Positions 23,381 to 34,345 of a DNA stretch of 64,000 bases are shown here, in pieces. The translations under genes and the position numbers were made by a program. Positions within the stretch are counted from its first letter, which is position 1; every line of letters begins with the position of its first letter. The stretch is from Toxonevra muliebris (lineage: Eukaryota; Arthropoda; Insecta; Diptera; Pallopteridae), in NCBI GenBank assembly GCA_963691655.1, contig OY829326.1, positions 93,675,235 through 93,739,234 on the forward strand. The letters are read 5' to 3'. The notes below the pieces were generated by a model that saw only the letters and a program-made list of their open reading frames with translations, was not told the DNA's origin and made no database searches.

Positions 23381-26300
23381 TCAATGATGCGATACCATAG
23401 AGTCTTTTGCACAAAGCTTATCCATTTGCTCATTATAAAACGAATTAAAATTAATACGATGCACAAGATTTATGAAACGATCTGAAGGATTGTCCGACGC
23501 AACATCATTGATTTGTTTCAAGAGTCCAATAAGTAGTCCAGTGAATTCAAGATCGAAACGTTTTACACGTTCCGAGAATGTATCTGTTGGTGCTAATGAT
23601 GATTCCGACTTCAAAGAGAGAAATTTAAAATTTTACTCAATTAAATTTTTTTAATAGTAAAAAAGAAGGAATAAAAAGAAAATTTGAACTCAAAATTTTA
23701 GTAAAAAAAAGGGTAGGAAATGGGTTTAAAGTATAAAGGAGTCTAATTCAAATTCTCACACTACGTGATGAATTCTTAATGCTTGCTTGGGTTTGTTACA
23801 AATATATTGAGAGTATGAATGTATAAACTCGTATTTTTTTTGTAATTTGGACATTTATTGTGAAAAAGTGATTATAAATTTATTCTTTAAAGTATTGTCC
23901 ATCGTTAGCCACAACCTTTTCCCATCTTTCTGGTAGCATACGGATTCCGCGTCGAAAGAACTCCTCATCTTTTGTGTCATCGATCGGAACAAGTGGTAAT
24001 CAGAAGGAGCAATGTCTGGAGAATACGGCGGGTGGGGTAGCACTTCCCATTTCAGCGTTTCCAAGTATGTTTTCACTTGCCTTGCAACATGCGGCCGAGC
24101 ATTGTCGTGCTGAAGAATAACTTCGTCGTGTCTATTTTCATCTTCTGGCCTCTTATCCTTTAATGCTCGGCTCAAACGCATCAATTGTAGCCGGTAGCGG
24201 TCGCCAGTGATAGTTTCATTCGGTTTCAACAGCTCAAAATGCACGACACCTTTTATATCCCACCAAATATTCGACATTTTCAGCTATAGTAAAACACTTT
24301 TGTAAAATTATGAAAATTATTTAACAGATCAATTTTTATAGTATTTTTGGCGCTCTTCGATGTCAAAAAAATGGCGGGTATGATAGATATGAAGTTAGTC
24401 ACAATTACGAGTTTATACATTCATACTCCTAATATTATAAAAATCTAGGTAAATTATTCCAAAATTTCGGCCATTTAAAAACAAAATCAAAAATTCAAGG
24501 TATAATGAAAATACTAATGGAAATTTTTGTGCTTAACTTTTTTTGCTAAGAAAAAAAATCTACATATCATCAAAGGTTAAACTTCATATAAAAAGTAAAA
24601 AAAAAATGGAAGGAATGCCGAAGAGCAACAATGCTTATATTTGTACAAAATTTGAGTAAAAATTGTATTAAACAAAATTATTATAAATTATTGAAGTTAT
24701 AGTGGTTATGTTTGATCAGTTTCACCATGGCTAGTCTTGCCCCAATTTTGTTCATTAAAAAAAAGATTTATTTTAAATATTGAACTATTTAGTCTCTAAA
24801 CGAAGAAATTTAAAAATGGTTTTCCAACCTAAACCGCCTCCAAATCTAGGAGTTTAACCTCTAAATTGGCAACACTGCTTAGTGGTGATATTTGATTAAT
24901 ATGTATTTAAAAAATAGAGAAAAATAGAAAAAAGGTCCGATTGTAAGCATCATATATATAAAATAAAGTTTGGGTTTAGAAATTATTGCAACAAAAAACC
25001 TTATGCTGCTAAATTTAGAAAATATGAAGTTAAGTACAATTTTTACTCATTTTTTTATGTATTAATTTTCACTATATATAGCTTAAGAACGATAACAGTA
25101 TGTTACTGTTATGCTGTAGATCTAGTCCAATAAAAAAGCAGAGTGCTTGGAATTTCAAAAACACCCGCAAAATCTGATCTAAGAACCAAAAACCCATTTT
25201 CAGGGGTCACATCCTATTTTTGCCTATAACTGCAACAGATTTGGTTCGTTTCTCAATTTTTATGTCATTTGACAGGAAATATATAGACGCTTTAAATGTT
25301 ATATTATTTATAATACAACGAAGAAAACTTGACGAGTAATTACTCGAAATTTTTCTACACGGCACCACCTCTTGGCTGGCAATCACAAACCTAAAATAGG
25401 TAAATTTCGAAAGTTTTCTCTTCGACGTTCGGATTCGGCATTAAACTGTAGGTCCCTTCCATCCGAGTGCATATATAACTCACACAACATGAATGGATGT
25501 GAAAAGCTCGACATGGGCTGTTGTGCCACAATAACTGTGTAAATTAGTAAAGATAAAAAAAATCAATTTTCCTATTTTACACGAGTTTCTGGTATCAATC
25601 CTTGGAGGTAGAGAACCAAACATTTTTCATTTCCGTCCATTAATCAACTAAATTGTATAAATTTTGGCTTTCATATTATTTCATAGGTTCTCTATGAAAT
25701 TAAGGTTGGAATTTTGTTAGAACTAATCCAAAAAAAAACATTTTTCTGTGAACTGGGTTTGAATGCCATAGCTGTGCCATGAATATAAGAATATTATTCG
25801 GGATACACAAATCTGTTCGACGAATTTTGAATGACGGCCAGAAAGAGGCACGTATTCGTTTTGCCCAATATTTCCTTACACTATTTGAAATTGGAGGGGT
25901 TGGCCCCTTTAAAAAATTGCAACAGATGTTGAAGCTTGGTTTTATAAGCACGTCTCGTAAACCAAGCAGCATTCTATATTAAGGAACCCAAAAGGTGCAA
26001 GCTAACCCTTTAAAGAAAGACAATAAAAGTCAGCAAAAAAAGTAGCGTCACTATTTTACCACAACGCTATAATGCGCCAGTTCACACTGCTGGAAAACTT
26101 AACAACTTTATTGCGCTTTGCGGCATAGACGAAATTTGCCTAGTAAAATATTCTCTAGATATAGCGCCTGGAGATTTTAGGTTATTTCCAAACCGACTTA
26201 TTGAAATTAATGAAAATTATATTGAGAGGATACAAAAATTAATTTTTTTTTTTGGCTGGTGCATTTCCAACCCACTTGTATGTTCTTAATACAAATATAT

Positions 26301-29300
26301 AAATTACGGTTCGGCAAGTTTTCTTAACCCTTTCATCCCCGAATTTTAAAGGGTATTGATAGAAACCTCGACCTCGATAGTCTAGTGGGTAGTACACTAA
26401 ACTTTCATCTGGGAGGTTCGGGTTCGATTCCCGTCTTCGTCTTAATTTTCATTACTTTCTTATATTCACTATCAATATGAAGTGTATGAGAATTATAAGA
26501 TAGTGTACAAGTACACACCTTGGTTGGTAATGGCAAAACCACCAAGCCGATAAAAAATTGTCACACCGCCGTTCGGAATCGGCGTTAAACTGTAGATCCA
26601 ACTATGTGAAATCACAGTGGGCCGTTAAGGCCAAAGTGTGTCTCTCGACAGCCACTCCAACCTAGAAACATTTTGTGCTGAAATTATGGCTACTTAGGAC
26701 TTTCACAATCATCACACCAAATTTCATCCTTCTATATTGATTTGTTTGTCTTTTATTAAATGTTGAAAAAAAAAACTATAGAGCTGGAACTAAACCACTG
26801 GATAACCACAATTTTTTTTATTTTCATATTCTTTTTTCTTTTATGAACATATTTTATAACAAAAAGTGAATTTTGCCTACAGGCAACAACGGGCATGAAA
26901 GACTTAACTGCACCCGATTTCTCGAATAGTTCCACTACTTGAAACCCGATTTTTTTTTCGTTTCGGTTTTTCGATTAACTCGAATAGTTAACAAAATTTT
27001 AAATGTTTTCGTATTTGGTTCTGTCATTTACATATCTGTGGAAAAAGGAAAAACAACGTAACCCGACATAAGATGGAAAATATTTTGTCATGTATGTAGT
27101 TTAGATTAAATATCAATCTGGTGCGAATTTTTAACTAATTTTTGGGTATATATACTATTTCAAAAACAGCCTTTGATTTTAACAACGATTATTTTATATT
27201 AGGACTATTCACATATATTTTGTATATATATTTATATATGTGAAAATACAACTGCCTTATTATTTTGATTTGTTTCTACACAAACAATCCTAATATTTGA
27301 GGATTATTTGCTTTACATAAAGCAGTTATGGCAATAAATACGTGAACGTATATATCCAGTATATAATAGAGAGGCTTTTTAATTTGTTAACCAAATTTCT
27401 ATTGAATATTTCAAAATATCTATGCATCTTGCATTTTTATATATTTTAAATAGCATATCAATATATTTTCTAGTATAGGCTTCAACGCATATGTTTGAAT
27501 AGTTTGCTAATTCAGAGTAATCGTTATAGTTAAAATGTACGTCATAAACTAAATATTTATGAACAGAAATGTCAGAAATGTCAAATTTATGTACATCATA
27601 AAATTGTTTGCCAAGCTTTTTTATACAATTGTTTTTAAAAAATGTTTGTTTGCAACCAATTTCTTTTTTTTTATGTTGCTGCTCTTTTAAATTTATATTT
27701 ACGTATGAACACGAGACTTAAAAAAAGGTTGTTTACTTCGGTGCTTTAGTCCATATTTATGCTTTTGGAAATTACGAAATCACTCAAATTTTGTACATTT
27801 GAAATTTTATCTTGATTAATTATCCAAAAATTATTTTCTAAATATTTTAAATTTATTAAAAAAAACTAATATACCCAAGTTATTGAACTTTTTTCTATGT
27901 TTTCATGTTCAGAAACATGGAACTGGCCGATGTCATTAGAAGTGAATTCTTCAATAGGAATAAAATTTTCTTCCATATTATTATTAAAACCAATTTCTGC
28001 ACAATTTTTTCAAAATTTTCTAATCCAATTTTAAATTGCACTTAACTCACCAATAACAATAAAAAAATTTTAGTTTTTAATTTGTAACGTAAAATTAATT
28101 TGATATAAAGTGAAATGCAGCCATGCGCTATTATTTATGACAATTATTTTCCTACAACCATTTGACATTAAAATCAAAAAAATTTTAAAAACTTCGTTCA
28201 TTTAAAGAGGGGAGAATTCGACTTAGTATACTTTTTTATTTTACTATGGAAAATTTAACAAGAGAACTGAAAAATTTGAAGGGTTTTTACAACTGCTACT
28301 ATTATGGCACAACAGCCCATTGTGGGTTATTTTTATACACGAATGGAAAGGACCTACAATTTTATGTCGAATCCGAACGGAGAAATGAAAAGCTTTTCAT
28401 AGGCAATTTTTTTTACTTTTGGAGGTTTGCCATTGCCAGCCAAGAGGTGGTGCCATGTAGAACATTTGTTATTTTCAGTTTTTGATTTTTGGGCGTGAAC
28501 CGAGTCACTTCTGCATAGCAGTCCAACACACCTGCCACTTGATCAAAAATAAATTTAAATAAACTGATTAACTGTCTTTTAAAAATTATATAATATTTAT
28601 ATATATGATATTGAATATTGGTTAAACTCAATGTCTACTCTAATTTGATAAAGTTGTAGAAACTTGCCCAATTTAGTAATCGAATATACAAAAAATATGT
28701 TATAAAATATGCAAATAGTAAATAGTTCAATGTAGGTTAAATTAAGTGGCCGTCTTTCGACTCACATAGGCCTGTTTAAGGTCCATTATACTGGAATACA
28801 GTGAAAATATAACATGAACCAAAGTATGTTTTCTAAACTAATTCGAGGTCGCTGAACATGAAAATCACATTAATTTTTTTTCTATGGGTAAGTTTCCGAG
28901 ACATGACAAAATAACGGTTTTTTAGGTTACAGTTTTACTTAAAGGCTAATATCTCATTACCTACCATATATCTTATACCGATCTGAGTTATTTGTTATAG
29001 GAAAAACAATTAAATTACGATTAATATGATTAATAATTAATATGATTTTCGTATTCAGCGTACTCGATTTAGTTTAGAAAACATACTTTGGTTCATGTTA
29101 TATTTTTAAAGTGAAATTTTGTATTCCAATGATATAAACCGGCAGAATATACATTTACTTCGTAACAAGATTGAAACAATAAGAATATAAGTTTAATTAT
29201 AAAATACCTTCTACCAAATATTATTTTTTGATTAAAATTGATTTATTGATAAAACTGCAACTACGCACTTAAAATTTAAACTCGAAATAAAGAAAAACAT

Positions 29301-32300
29301 ATTTAACTACTGAAATAAATTTATTACAAAACTGAGAAATGTCAAAGAATGAAACGTAAAAATATATATTGATTATAAAACAAGAGTAAGTATTAGCTTT
29401 TTGCATTTTTAGTCTTTTCAAATATACCTGCTTCTGACTCGAAAAATCAATCTCCGAATCAGAATTCTCCTCATCGTTGCTATCGCACATCATAGAAGTA
29501 AGCTCAGCATCAAGAAAGAAACGTTGCGATTTCTTGTAAAGCAAAAATAAACAAGAATATTTTGTTTGAAGATTTTAAGAAGTAAAAACAAAAAATTGCT
29601 TTAGTTTTATATTGGAAACTTTTTCGAATAGAAAAACACACACATGTTTATGTATGGAAGGAGAGAAGCGATATCAAAGCGAAACAAACATTTAATTAGT
29701 GATTGTATATTAATAATAGCTGCAATTGCAATGTAGTGGTGTAACATTAAGATGCTTACTTTGATATTATTACCATGCGCAGCGAAATGTGTGAGTATTT
29801 TACGCACTATACATATATCAATTTATTGGACTTACCTGTATGAATTCACAGAATTTCAAACAAATATTGCATAACTTGAAAATGGAACGATTTAGTAGCG
29901 TAGTATCGGTGAGCATACAATTCTTTAAGCAGGAATCAAGAAAATCTTGATGGAAAGAGAGCACTTCATCGACATTTTCCACCTGAAATTCACAAGAATT
30001 TAAGTTTTTAATCCTTCTATACATACATAAAGATATTCCAGTTTAACGCACTTTACTCATATTCTGTATGAAAATGTGCCAATTCGGCTCGATAACTTCA
30101 ATCATCATGTAGTATTCGATATTTTGCACAGCATTCATCATACGTTGGCGCAATGTGAATGCCGAACGATAAAGTTCTGCGGCTTGTGGTGAGAATTTTT
30201 TTGCAATTGAGTTTTCTTTCCATATTCTAAAAAAAAAAAACAAAGGTAAATGATATGATGTGCCAAAATATTAAAAATTAGTATTTTAAAATGTATTTCT
30301 TTTGTTGAAGATGAACATTCCTATTATTGAGTTTTACAAAATTTGATAGTATACTTGTATAAGGTCGTAGCACCGAAGAAACTAAATACTATAAAATCTA
30401 TGCTCTTTTTTTTATATACGTGTAAGCATTCAGTGGTCTTAGGGAATTTTAATGTTACTGCCAGCGGTACTTCTGATATAGTTATTAATCATTTCTTGGA
30501 ACAGTATTATAACTAATGGAAGACCATGGCAGTGGCCTCCTTCATCATCTAAGTTATTTTTCAATTTTTGTGAGATCAGTGCCTTCCTGAATATTGTAGA
30601 TTTCTACTAAGATAGTATCTATTTTATATATAATATCTATGCATATGACTTAAGCATATTTATTAAATATGATATCCAATGCGTTCTATGATGATAACCG
30701 TTAGTGTAGCGATGTCAGTCATGCTTTAATTTAAACCTTAATTGAATCCTTCAACTGCGTCAAAGCTTGCTCTGTAATGTAAATTCAGATTTAATTGTGT
30801 TGAGAAACAACCGGTTGTTGGTATGGTGTTCTGGGTACTCAGAAATTCCAGAGAATGAATCCGCTGACATCCTGGCCAGAAAGGCTTCAGAACCCATACT
30901 CTGCAGTCTACAGCTATCAAAAGCGCCGTTAACGAGTATGTCGATTTGACTCACAATCGTAAAAGAGAGAAATTAAGTGACCGCAAACAGACTAAAATCC
31001 AATTAATAGAAAGGATTGTAGACTGGGCGGGGTTTTATATAAAGATCAATGAACTACCACACGGTAATTCGGCAGTCTCTAGACAGCCACTCCAACCTAA
31101 CCTACTTAGATTATGGTTTGTTAGGTATTGAAGAAAGAGGCAGTTTTATTTTTAAATCCCTAATCACTTCATATATTGGAGCTTGATTGTTGTGGAGGCA
31201 TTGAAAATATTTTAATCGATATTAAATACAGCGGAAAGAAAAATAGAAATAAAATTTATAAGAAAAATTATCAAATTACTTGCACAACTGCCGCTCCACA
31301 TGCTTACAATAGAATAGCTGTCGGAAAAGCATTTGATATTTGGATATGGCAATGTGGTTCAACACCAGCGATACGGGCCATTTAACTTCATACCTAAATG
31401 CGAAACATTCCAAACCATTCAGATCCAGACGATCATGAGATTGCCAATATTCTAGAAACAAATTCAATACTTATTAATAACATATATTTTTAATAAGACA
31501 CCCCTTAAACACAAACCTTCTTCATTATTCATAATTTTAGACATTTGTGTTACCAAATCGTATGTCAATAATTCACAGTGAACATCATCTTTATAGGGAT
31601 CGTGTTTTGCCGACGATAAACGTAAAGTAAGACCCAACAAATTCTCCAATTTCATGGGCAAAACTTTATCTACATTCTTCGCCAATTCCTCTTCGCAAGC
31701 ATCCATAAATTGTGTGATGAAATCGCCTTGATGTAGCAATAGATAACGTTTCACAGACATCAGATGCCCCATTAAATCGTTTTCCTTGAGCAAAACTTCA
31801 AGTAGATTTTTCGATGCAAAACGATATGCATTTTGTATAACTGTGATATGATTTTGATTTGTTGGCGAAAATTGCAAATTCATAGTCTGTGGCGGAGTCA
31901 CCTTTTTGCCACATTGCCGTATAACATTCAGATATTTTCCAGTGCGTAGTATTATATCAGATACCTTATCCAAAAAACAGGGTATCCGCTCGCGACGTAT
32001 GGTGTAACTGTAAAATATAGAGTAAGATATTAGTTCAAGATTTACATCCGAATGGACAAAATATAAGATACAAGTTTCACAAAGAATATGTTTTGAATTT
32101 AAGTTCAGAACTCCAAGAACTTATTCTTTACAATTCTCATATAACACTTAATATTACCGCTTTTCCCAATAATCAGCAGAATAATGTTCGGGCAATTCTT
32201 CACGTCGTATAACCTCGTTATCTTCTACTAAGAATTCTTGCTGTGGATCATTTATTACCCCTTTTTGAATCCATAATTGTAAAATTTCCATGTATGGCAC

Positions 32301-34345
32301 TGCAGCCAATTGAGTCAATTGAATTACAAATTTTTGAGACTCTTCATCGCCGGTGAGCGCGCTTATTTTGTCAAAGAGCAATGTTAAAGCTTGACCGCCA
32401 CGTAATTCATTCTGTAAAGGCAAAAATAATTATTAAAAAGAATAAAATATCAATAAAAACAACAACTAATTTATATTTATACCTACCGTCACGATATCAG
32501 AAACGGCACCAGCCAATACTTCCATTGTATTCAATGTGGGTCGTACATAAAAGAGCATTTTGTGTAAAGTTAAATTTCCAGCATTTAACTCGGATTCTAA
32601 TTGGGCGAGAAGTAACTGAAAACCCAAAATTATTTAACGTGTAATTTTATTCCACTTTAATTTACTTACATAATAGTCGTGTACTAAATTTTTTAGAGCT
32701 TCACTGAGCGCCTGCAGGACTTGCCCACAATTAGCGAAACTTGCTTTTTGTATGAATCTCTGCACGCATGTATAATGTGAGGCCAGCGGCAATATCTCCT
32801 GTGCAATATCACGCAAAGAACTGTGTATTTGTTCGGATATTTTAAATTTTAAGCAATAATTGCTGTCTGTATCTATTGCCGATCCGGTATCTTCGGGAAT
32901 TATGTATGAGCCACGCATTCCTGTTAAGCAGTAAATCAAATCGAATAGCAAAAGATTTTCTTGACTTGTGATGGGAATTGCAGCGATATTGCTTTGAGGA
33001 AATTGAAAATTATCGATGGCATGAAAGTCCCAAAGCGAGTCGGTGCGATTTTTGTTTAGCGCTGGGAAGAGTGTAGTTGGTGGTGATATTATACCTGCCA
33101 GACCGGCAGCGCTCATAACTGAGTTGTTTTGAGCGGTTCGACTGAGTCCACCGCTTGCTGCTAAAACGACACGCTCTTTAATCTAAAAAATTGTGTTCAC
33201 AATTTAATTAAATAGTTGTGATTAGCTCTTTTTTATTAAATTAATTAATACTTCCTATTTGCAATTAATTATATAGTAATATTTGACTAATTATATCAAA
33301 GCCAAAACAACTACAGGCTTGTTTGATTTTTGAGCAATTAATAATAGAACATCGATAAAGGGAATGATACAAAACTTTTAATTAGGGTCCGATCGATACA
33401 CTTGTATATTCGAAGCGTACGTATTGACTTATTGAAAGTATACCGATATCCGTAATTGCTTTTGTTTTGTTGTTCAGAAAACGTATATTTCCGAAGTTGT
33501 AAATGTAGGTTAAAATTTTTGATCTATCTGCAATAACACACAAAGCTAAAAATAAATGCAAAGTATGTATATAGGTTGCGATATACGATGAAATAAATTT
33601 CTCGCAATTTAATATTTCTTGGACGAACCCATTTTCACTTAACTTCGTTTCATACGGAAATTTTATAAACATAATTAAAGCATTAAAACTCAGATTTTTA
33701 GATTTGTTGGATCATTCTAATTCTATAATCATAGTTCCTGATATTTGCATATTTATCATATTACCTCTGAAACATTATCAGGTGTTACAGCTTCAAACAT
33801 TTTCTTGCTCAACAGTGGAGTTGATGTGGATATATCCTTCTTGCGCATCGACTGCATGATGTTTATCTCCGAATAATGATTCAGAAAGTTTAGTAAGCAA
33901 TAAAATGGATCCTTCCTAAAAGTTAAATTATGACAAAGAAAAAACACAAATAAATTTTAATTGTTACATACTTTTCCAAAAGTTTTGATGCTTCCTGCAG
34001 ATGTTCGATTGCTTTTGGCTGATTTTTTGAAATTATTTCAAGTATTTTAAGAAGTTTTCGGTTGGAACGTTTATCCTTTGTAGTTCGAAACTCACGTAAA
34101 ACGTCGTCTGAACTGAAAGTGGCACTGAAAAGAAATGTAGTTAATAGTCGCTATATTTTAAGTTCAGAAATATGTTCTCGAGCGAAGTAAAATGGGAGGC
34201 TCCACTCCTTTTGTGGGAAATTTCTGTGTAATGATGAATTTTGCAGCTGTCATTTGCAGTCGGTGTCAAATACTTACTTTGAATGTTCTATTAATGTTTT
34301 TAATGTGGATCTCATTGGATCCTTTGCAGCTGCCGCTTCATTCAT
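23381..34345 (-). CDS. Grip84: Gamma-tubulin complex component 2 (GCP2 / Grip84), 12 coding exons, 861 aa
   Basis: GCP2 pairs with GCP3 in the gamma-tubulin small complex that nucleates microtubules at centrosomes and on spindles. Coding exons on the minus strand: 34345-34278, 34124-33972, 33915-33765, 33182-32670, 32615-32487, 32411-32158, 32007-31517, 31451-31280, 30226-30052, 29982-29836, 29532-29428, 23608-23381. All introns are GT-AG and phases join, giving 2586 nt including TGA. Landmarks: LLLFDLIYCLTGMRGSYI at residue about 200 opens the N-terminal GRIP domain; YMEILQLWIQKG; GKYLNVIRQCG; KRYLLLHQGDF; RYQMLFRQLFYCKHVERQLC; FTLRQRMMNAVQNIEYYM; DFLDSCLKNC; C-terminal RINFNSFYNEQMDKL. These fit the GCP2 family and its usual length of about 850-900 aa. 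An acceptor just 5' of the ATG (34349) suggests an upstream non-coding exon. Acidic loop DSNDEENSDSEID precedes the unusually long last intron. Confidence 0.95.
23807..24432 (-). mobile_element. mariner deletion derivative with an intact D34D transposase core
   Basis: A 626-bp element between TA dinucleotides (23805-06 and 24433-34). Its ends share the perfect 22-nt inverted repeat AGTATGAATGTATAAACTCG-TA. The minus-strand ORF (24277-23855, 140 codons) begins at the first catalytic Asp, SNIWWDIKGVVHFELL, continues NETITGDRYR, then HDNARPHVARQ and PPYSPDIAPSDYHLF. Counting from HDN to APSD leaves 34 residues between the two Asp, the mariner D34D signature. The N-terminal helix-turn-helix half is missing. 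After HLFRS a short deletion shifts the frame: the usual tail (DEEFFRRGIRMLPERWEKVV) is still present but in another frame. Full mariners are about 1.3 kb, so this copy is internally deleted and not autonomous. It sits in the last Grip84 intron, in the same orientation. Confidence 0.92.
25355..25540 (+). repeat. SINE-like body module, copy B
   Basis: It begins GGCACCACCTCTTGGCTGGC, then GACGTTCGGATTCGGCATTA, AACTGTAGGTCCCTTCC, and ends GGGCTGTTGTGCCA. It closely matches the inverted copy at 28291-28462, including the opening CACCACCTCTTGGCTGGCAAT, and less closely copies A and C. It lies directly upstream of the second mariner relic. Confidence 0.75.
25780..26240 (+). mobile_element. Second mariner relic, catalytic residue lost
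   Basis: Plus-strand fragments in shifting frames read EAWFYKHVS, TKQHSILRNPKGAS (compare the mariner region WVYGYDxETKxQSxQWK), then YNAPVHTAGKLNNF and YSLDIAPGDFRLFPN. These correspond to HDNAPxH and YSPDLAPxDFxLF of mariner transposases. The HD of HDNAP is RY here, so the second catalytic Asp is gone, and there are in-frame stops. No terminal repeats were identified. It is older than the mariner at 23.8 kb and belongs to a different lineage, judging from its different wording. Confidence 0.75.
26367..26680 (+). mobile_element. tRNA-derived SINE (copy C) with A and B boxes
   Basis: The head, about 26367-26442, is tRNA-like: A box TAGTCTAGTGG and B box GGTTCGATTCC are both perfect Pol III matches, and CTTTCAT sits where the Glu(TTC) anticodon loop would be. 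The acceptor and anticodon stems do not pair, so it is not a working tRNA. The body (26519-26668) carries GGTAATGGCAAAACCACCAAG, GCCGTTCGGAATCGGCGTTA, AACTGTAGATCC, GGGCCGTTAAGGCC and ends GTCTCTCGACAGCCACTCCA-ACCTA. This last part also ends the LINE fragment at 31.1 kb. The element lies in the last intron of Grip84, opposite to it in orientation. Confidence 0.72.
28291..28462 (-). repeat. SINE-like body module, copy D (inverted)
   Basis: On the minus strand it reads CACCACCTCTTGGCTGGCAA-TGGCAAACC, then CTCCGTTCGGATTCGACATA, AAATTGTAGGTCCTTTCC and GGGCTGTTGTGCCA-TAATAG. It has the same order as copy B and so belongs to the same subtype. It accounts for the apparent ORFs seen on both strands here. 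Confidence 0.75.
28794..29128. mobile_element. MITE with arms of about 75 bp
   Basis: The left arm GGAATACA...AATATAACATGAACCAAAGT-ATGTTTTCTAAACTAATTCG-AG...CGCTGAA is matched in inverse by the right end, in which TTCAGCG...CTCGATTTAGTTTAGAAAAC-ATACTTTGGTTCATGTTATA-TT is followed by GTATTCC. The arms are highly similar apart from one small gap, and the AT-rich middle is non-coding. It lies in the last Grip84 intron. Confidence 0.85.
30227..31279 (-). other. Grip84 intron carrying a LINE fragment
   Basis: The donor TGCAA|GTAATTTG (31280/31279) and acceptor TTTTTTAG|AATATGG (30227/30226) define this intron. Apart from the LINE fragment at 30.75-31.10 kb it is AT-rich with nothing recognised. 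Confidence 0.8.
30755..31105 (+). mobile_element. LINE fragment with RNase H motif and 3' tail shared with the SINE
   Basis: The plus strand reads LLVWCSGYSEIPENESADIL-ARKASEP, equivalent to the WVPGHSGIPGNExADxLARxGS motif of LINE RNase H, but with the key His replaced by Tyr. A shifted frame continues NRKREKLSDRKQTK. The fragment ends GTCTCTAGACAGCCACTCCA-ACCTA at 31075-31099, one mismatch from the last 25 nt of the SINE body at 26640-26664, and goes on as ACCTAACCT-like repeats. It is a 5'-truncated, dead copy. Confidence 0.75.
33183..33764 (-). other. Grip84 intron with a dispersed duplicate segment
   Basis: This GT-AG intron is AT-rich. At about 33589-33658 it contains AAATAAATTTCTCGCAATTT...GAACCCATTTTCACTTAAC. 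A diverged copy lies upstream of the Grip84 start at about 34551-34612 (AAATAAATTTTCGCATTTTA...GAATCTATTTTCACATAAC). Confidence 0.6.

Larger units (their letters stand above)
23609..29427 (-). other. Last intron of Grip84 (5.8 kb), packed with transposon relics
   Basis: The donor CAG|GTATAT (29428/29427) and acceptor TTTGAAG|TCGG (23609/23608) bound a phase-0 intron. The other introns of the gene are about 60-1050 bp. Inside lie a mariner deletion derivative, a second mariner relic, three SINE-like modules and a MITE, all listed separately. The stretches 24433-25354, 26681-28290 and 28463-28793 are AT-rich with no further recognisable feature. Confidence 0.85.

Noticed and set aside
26367..26442. 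Possible functional tRNA-Glu(TTC)
   Set aside because: A and B boxes are perfect, but acceptor and anticodon stems do not pair and a repeat body follows. It is the head of a SINE.
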